Origin: Acidobacteriota bacterium
Lineage (GTDB): Bacteria > Acidobacteriota > Vicinamibacteria > Vicinamibacterales > UBA2999
Assembly: GCA_947465645.1 (NCBI GenBank)
Contig: CANIBQ010000074.1
Span: 1-24,298, forward strand
Direction of reading: 5' to 3'
Length of the DNA stretch: 24,298 bases
Position numbers and translations under genes: made by a program. The notes under the pieces were generated by a model. It was given only the letters and a program-made list of their open reading frames with translations. It did no database searches and had not been told where the DNA came from. The stretch's first letter is position 1. Each line of letters begins with the position of its first letter. Positions 16,496 through 24,298 of this stretch are shown here, piece after piece.

Positions 16496-17078
16496 ACACG
16501 ACGGTCCGCGTGCTCGTGTGCGCGCGCAGGACGTCGGAGGTGAGCTGCTTGCTCAGGTACACCTTGGATTCGCGGTTGTCGGTCGGGTGCACTTCGTACT
16601 TGATAACGTTGAATTCGAGCTGGTCGAGGGTGCCGCGCATGTCGTAGAACCGGTTCTTGGTTTTCACGACCACCTCGTGAAAGCCCGAGGTGTGCGCCCA
16701 CGCCTCGGTTTCCTCGGTCAGCGCGCGGAAGTGGCCCTGCCCGCGCCAGTCGCGCCGCGTGCCGCCGATCCAACTGTAGAGCACGTTCCGGCCCTCGAAC
16801 TTGATCGAGTCGCGCAGGCGGGAGACGAGGTCCTGCAGCTTCGGGTCATCCTCGAACTCGCGCAGCTCGTGCACGACCTTGAACGAGACGGGCGAGATCA
16901 TCCCGGGGTCGTCCGGCAGGGGCGCCTCGGCAATCAGGATGAGATACTCACGGCCCTGCAGGCGCCTGGCAATCTCGTGCGCCGTCTTCTTCCGCGGAAA
17001 TTCGCCGAAGAACTCCTCGATGTACTGGATTTCGAGCGCGCCGGTCTCGAGGGGATACTGCTTGATCAGGTACTCCAA
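16485..17078 (-). CDS. GNAT-family N-acetyltransferase (TTG start)
   Basis: A 197-residue protein with a GNAT fold. The acetyl-CoA pyrophosphate loop is RRDWRGQGHFRALTEETEAWA (the R-x-x-G-x-G/A region, residues about 112-126), preceded by the strand VLYSWIGGT and followed by EVVVKTKNRFYDMRGTLDQ and NVIKYEVH, typical of the second half of the fold. The substrate is unknown. The frame has no ATG near its start. TTG 17078 follows GGAG by five bases and lies 38 bases downstream of the metH stop, so it is taken as the start; the open frame further upstream is antisense-style shadow of metH. It overlaps the following dehydrogenase gene by 11 bases. Confidence 0.82.
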   Translation of the reverse strand: MEYLIKQYPLETGALEIQYIEEFFGEFPRKKTAHEIARRLQGREYLILIAEAPLPDDPGMISPVSFKVVHELREFEDDPKLQDLVSRLRDSIKFEGRNVLYSWIGGTRRDWRGQGHFRALTEETEAWAHTSGFHEVVVKTKNRFYDMRGTLDQLEFNVIKYEVHPTDNRESKVYLSKQLTSDVLRAHTSTRTVVYAD

Positions 17079-17116
17079 TTCGTCTCCGTCCGCCCCAATG
17101 CTAGAGCATACGCACG

Positions 17117-20783
<3,667 letters not shown>

Positions 20784-20794
<11 letters not shown>

Positions 20795-21737
20795 GAGCGA
20801 CACCCGAGGCAATGAGGACAGTGAATGGATCGCCGGTATGGCGCGCGCCGACGTTGACCTTGACGTCGGTGAGCCCGGCGCGGCGCAGCAGCGCGTCGAG
20901 GTCGGCGTCGGCGAAGCCGAGGTGTTGATCGCCGAAGCGGTTGCGCACCCAGGTTTGATCGTGTTCGCGCAGGTCGAGCAGCAGCACGCGGCCGCCCGGC
21001 CTGAGCACGCGGACGGCTTCGGCGAGCGCGTCCTCGGGGTCGGCGGCGTGGTGAAGCGACTGCGAGAGCAGCGTGACGTCGATCGAGGCGTCGCGCAGCG
21101 GCAGGCGCGCCAGGTCGCCCTTCTTCCACTGGACGTTGGCGACGCGGCGCCTGGCGGCCAGCGCGCGCGCCCGGTCGAGCACTTCGTCCGAGCGATCGAT
21201 GCCGATGACGCTGCGGGCCCACCGCGCGGCCTCGAGCGTCAGGTAGCCCTCGCCGCACCCGACGTCGGCGACGTCGAGCGGCGGGAGCAGGTGCCCCAGC
21301 GCACGGGCCCACGCCGCCCAGCTCCGTCCGGGGACGAGCTGGCGCGCGTCGCCGTGAGTGTCGAAGCGTTCCTTGCGATGACGCAGCACTTCCTGCAAAC
21401 GCGATTCGTCCTCTCGCACCGCGCGGTCACCGGTGGCCGACGCGAACTGCGTGTCGAGCAGCGCCCAGAGCGACGCGTGGCCGTTGATGCGCCCCTCGCC
21501 CCTCGACTCTGCGCGGGACAGGTCCGCGAGACGGTAGTACACGAATCCTGCTTCGCGCTCTTCCACCACCAGGCCCGCGTCCTTGAGCAGCCCGAGATGC
21601 CGCGAGACGCCCGACTGCGCGACGCCGAGGATGCCGGTGAGCTCGGTGACGTTGAAGCGATCCTGGGCGAGCACGCGAAGCAGCCGGAGCCGCGTGGTGT
21701 CGCCGAGCAGCCGAAACAGGGTCGAAGTCTGCTGCAT
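20784..21737 (-). CDS. ArsR-family regulator fused to a SAM methyltransferase domain (SahR-like)
   Basis: A 317-residue protein with two domains. Residues about 5-75 are an ArsR winged helix ([19 protein letters not shown], then [20 protein letters not shown] with the recognition helix at about 40-51, and a wing at 57-68, [14 protein letters not shown]). No metal-binding Cys motif is seen in the DNA-binding part. Residues about 135-310 are a class-I methyltransferase: [15 protein letters not shown] (156-170), acidic Asp181 (VIGIDRSD), and [15 protein letters not shown]. The SahR regulators of proteobacteria combine the same parts and answer to S-adenosylhomocysteine. The gene lies directly upstream of metH, overlapping it by 11 bases, so autoregulation of the operon is likely. 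Whether the domain methylates or only senses SAM/SAH is open. Confidence 0.92.
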
Positions 21738-21739
21738 CT

Positions 21740-21767
21740 GTATCTATAAATCTACATATATTGATAC
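21740..21767. promoter_or_regulatory. 28-bp AT-rich imperfect palindrome, probable operator and promoter of the ArsR-metH operon
   Basis: GTATC at 21740-21744 pairs with GATAC at 21763-21767, and 11 of 14 base pairs across the whole site are complementary, centred at 21753/21754. It is strikingly AT-rich in a GC-rich window and ends two bases before the regulator ATG (21737). On the minus strand it contains TATAGAT, a -10-like box about five bases from the ATG, so the transcript may have almost no leader and repressor binding would block the polymerase directly. Confidence 0.6.
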
Positions 21768-22023
21768 CACCTGTTCACGCATCTGTGGCGAAAATCCGTG
21801 AAGTTGCGCCTGTTTTTGGGTGTTACATGGCAGCGGTGCACGCTGAAAAGTGCATGACAAGCACGAATTTGAGGACAGCGATGCAGAAATCGCGTCTCGG
21901 AGGAAGTCAATCGACGCGTGATTTGCAAAGCACGCACAGCCTCACGCATAATTTCTCATCCACGCCGTACGTCCGACCGAGGCCCTCAGACCTCACACCA
22001 GAGAGAAAGGACAGCCGTCACAC
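21768..22023. other. Intergenic region between the divergent ArsR and glnN genes
   Basis: The 256 bases hold no gene I can support. They have lower GC than the genes, a possible short hairpin (TGCAC at 21837-21841 with GTGCA at 21850-21854), a second weak inverted pair (CGCGTC 21891-21896 with GACGCG 21913-21918), and AAAGGA (22006-22011) 12 bases before the glnN ATG, rather far for a ribosome site. A long 5' leader for glnN is implied, but no known riboswitch pattern is recognised. Confidence 0.6.
21817..21832 (+). promoter_or_regulatory. Weak candidate sigma-54 promoter for glnN
   Basis: TGG at 21817-21819 and GCA at 21830-21832 give the GG-N10-GC spacing of -24/-12 promoters (GG 21818-21819, GC 21830-21831). 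The inner bases fit the consensus poorly (TGGGTG, TGGCA). Nitrogen-regulated glutamine synthetase genes often use sigma-54, which is the only reason to list it. Confidence 0.2.
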
Positions 22024-24227
<2,204 letters not shown>

Positions 24228-24228
24228 T

Positions 24229-24264
24229 GAAAGGGCCGGCTTTCGCAGCCGGCCCTTTCGTTTT
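24229..24264 (+). terminator. Rho-independent terminator of glnN
   Basis: A perfect 13-bp stem: GAAAGGGCCGGCT (24229-24241) pairs with AGCCGGCCCTTTC (24247-24259) across the loop TTCGC, followed by GTTTT (24260-24264). It lies 27 bases after the glnN stop. The T-run is short, but the stem is very strong; it may also work from the other strand. Confidence 0.92.
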
Positions 24265-24277
24265 CTGCCGGCGTTTG

Positions 24278-24298
24278 CTGCTTACTGCCTACTGCCTA
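24278..24298 (-). repeat. Inverted heptamer array, right side of the glnN terminator (cut by window end)
   Basis: Read on the plus strand: CTGCTTA, CTGCCTA, CTGCCTA, the complement of the TAGGCAG units at 24199-24226. It runs to the last base of the window, so its true length is unknown. Confidence 0.8.

Noticed and set aside
20795..22023. Cobalamin or SAH riboswitch controlling metH
   Set aside because: metH starts inside the end of the ArsR gene, and the region before that gene is a short AT-rich palindrome next to the ATG, without room for a riboswitch on that strand.

Overview
The window is high-GC bacterial chromosome (roughly 65% or more in the core genes, by eye), densely coded, with overlapping operons and several families of short palindromic or heptameric dispersed repeats. 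The gene mix (full-length B12-dependent MetH, type III glutamine synthetase, 609-residue UbiD, DUF885 and DUF6526 proteins, short-chain threonine dehydrogenase) fits Acidobacteriota, possibly class Vicinamibacteria. That placement is an inference from gene content and composition; there is no rRNA or tRNA to confirm it.

Layout. (1) 1-2066 is an accessory patch. Direct and inverted copies of a several-hundred-base repeat bracket one lower-GC hypothetical membrane-anchored gene and a truncated coding remnant, followed by tandem hairpin repeats. (2) 2067-3176 (minus) is a DUF2235 alpha/beta hydrolase. (3) 3441-7467 (plus) carries the translation factor EttA, a DinB-fold protein and a UbiD decarboxylase; the UbiD reading frame seems to begin at a CTG. 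(4) 7464-7877 (minus) is ApaG, tail-to-tail with UbiD. (5) 7898-15362 (plus) is a long co-directional run: MsbA-type ABC exporter, TerB-like protein, GYF_2+AIM24 protein, DUF6526 membrane protein, SDR threonine-dehydrogenase-like enzyme, DUF885 putative metallopeptidase and a quinone oxidoreductase. (6) 15305-21737 (minus) is a methionine-centred operon in the order ArsR-methyltransferase regulator, metH, GNAT acetyltransferase, FMN alpha-hydroxy-acid dehydrogenase. A 28-bp imperfect palindrome lies against the regulator start. (7) 22024-24201 (plus) is glutamine synthetase III (glnN), closed by a strong terminator set between inverted heptamer arrays.

How it works together. Most genes are housekeeping: ribosome throttling, quinone biosynthesis, nitrogen assimilation, methionine cycle. 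The clearest regulatory unit is the ArsR-methyltransferase protein with its probable operator upstream of metH, which suggests sensing of a methionine-cycle metabolite. The least understood group is ABC exporter / TerB-like / GYF-AIM24 / DUF6526, which looks like an envelope-associated module of unknown purpose. I see no CRISPR array, prophage, transposase, toxin-antitoxin pair or clear defence system, and do not claim a wholly new system. The most notable non-gene signals are the repeats: the bracketed island, palindromes inside the DUF885 leader, heptamers in the MetH linker, and heptamers around the glnN terminator.
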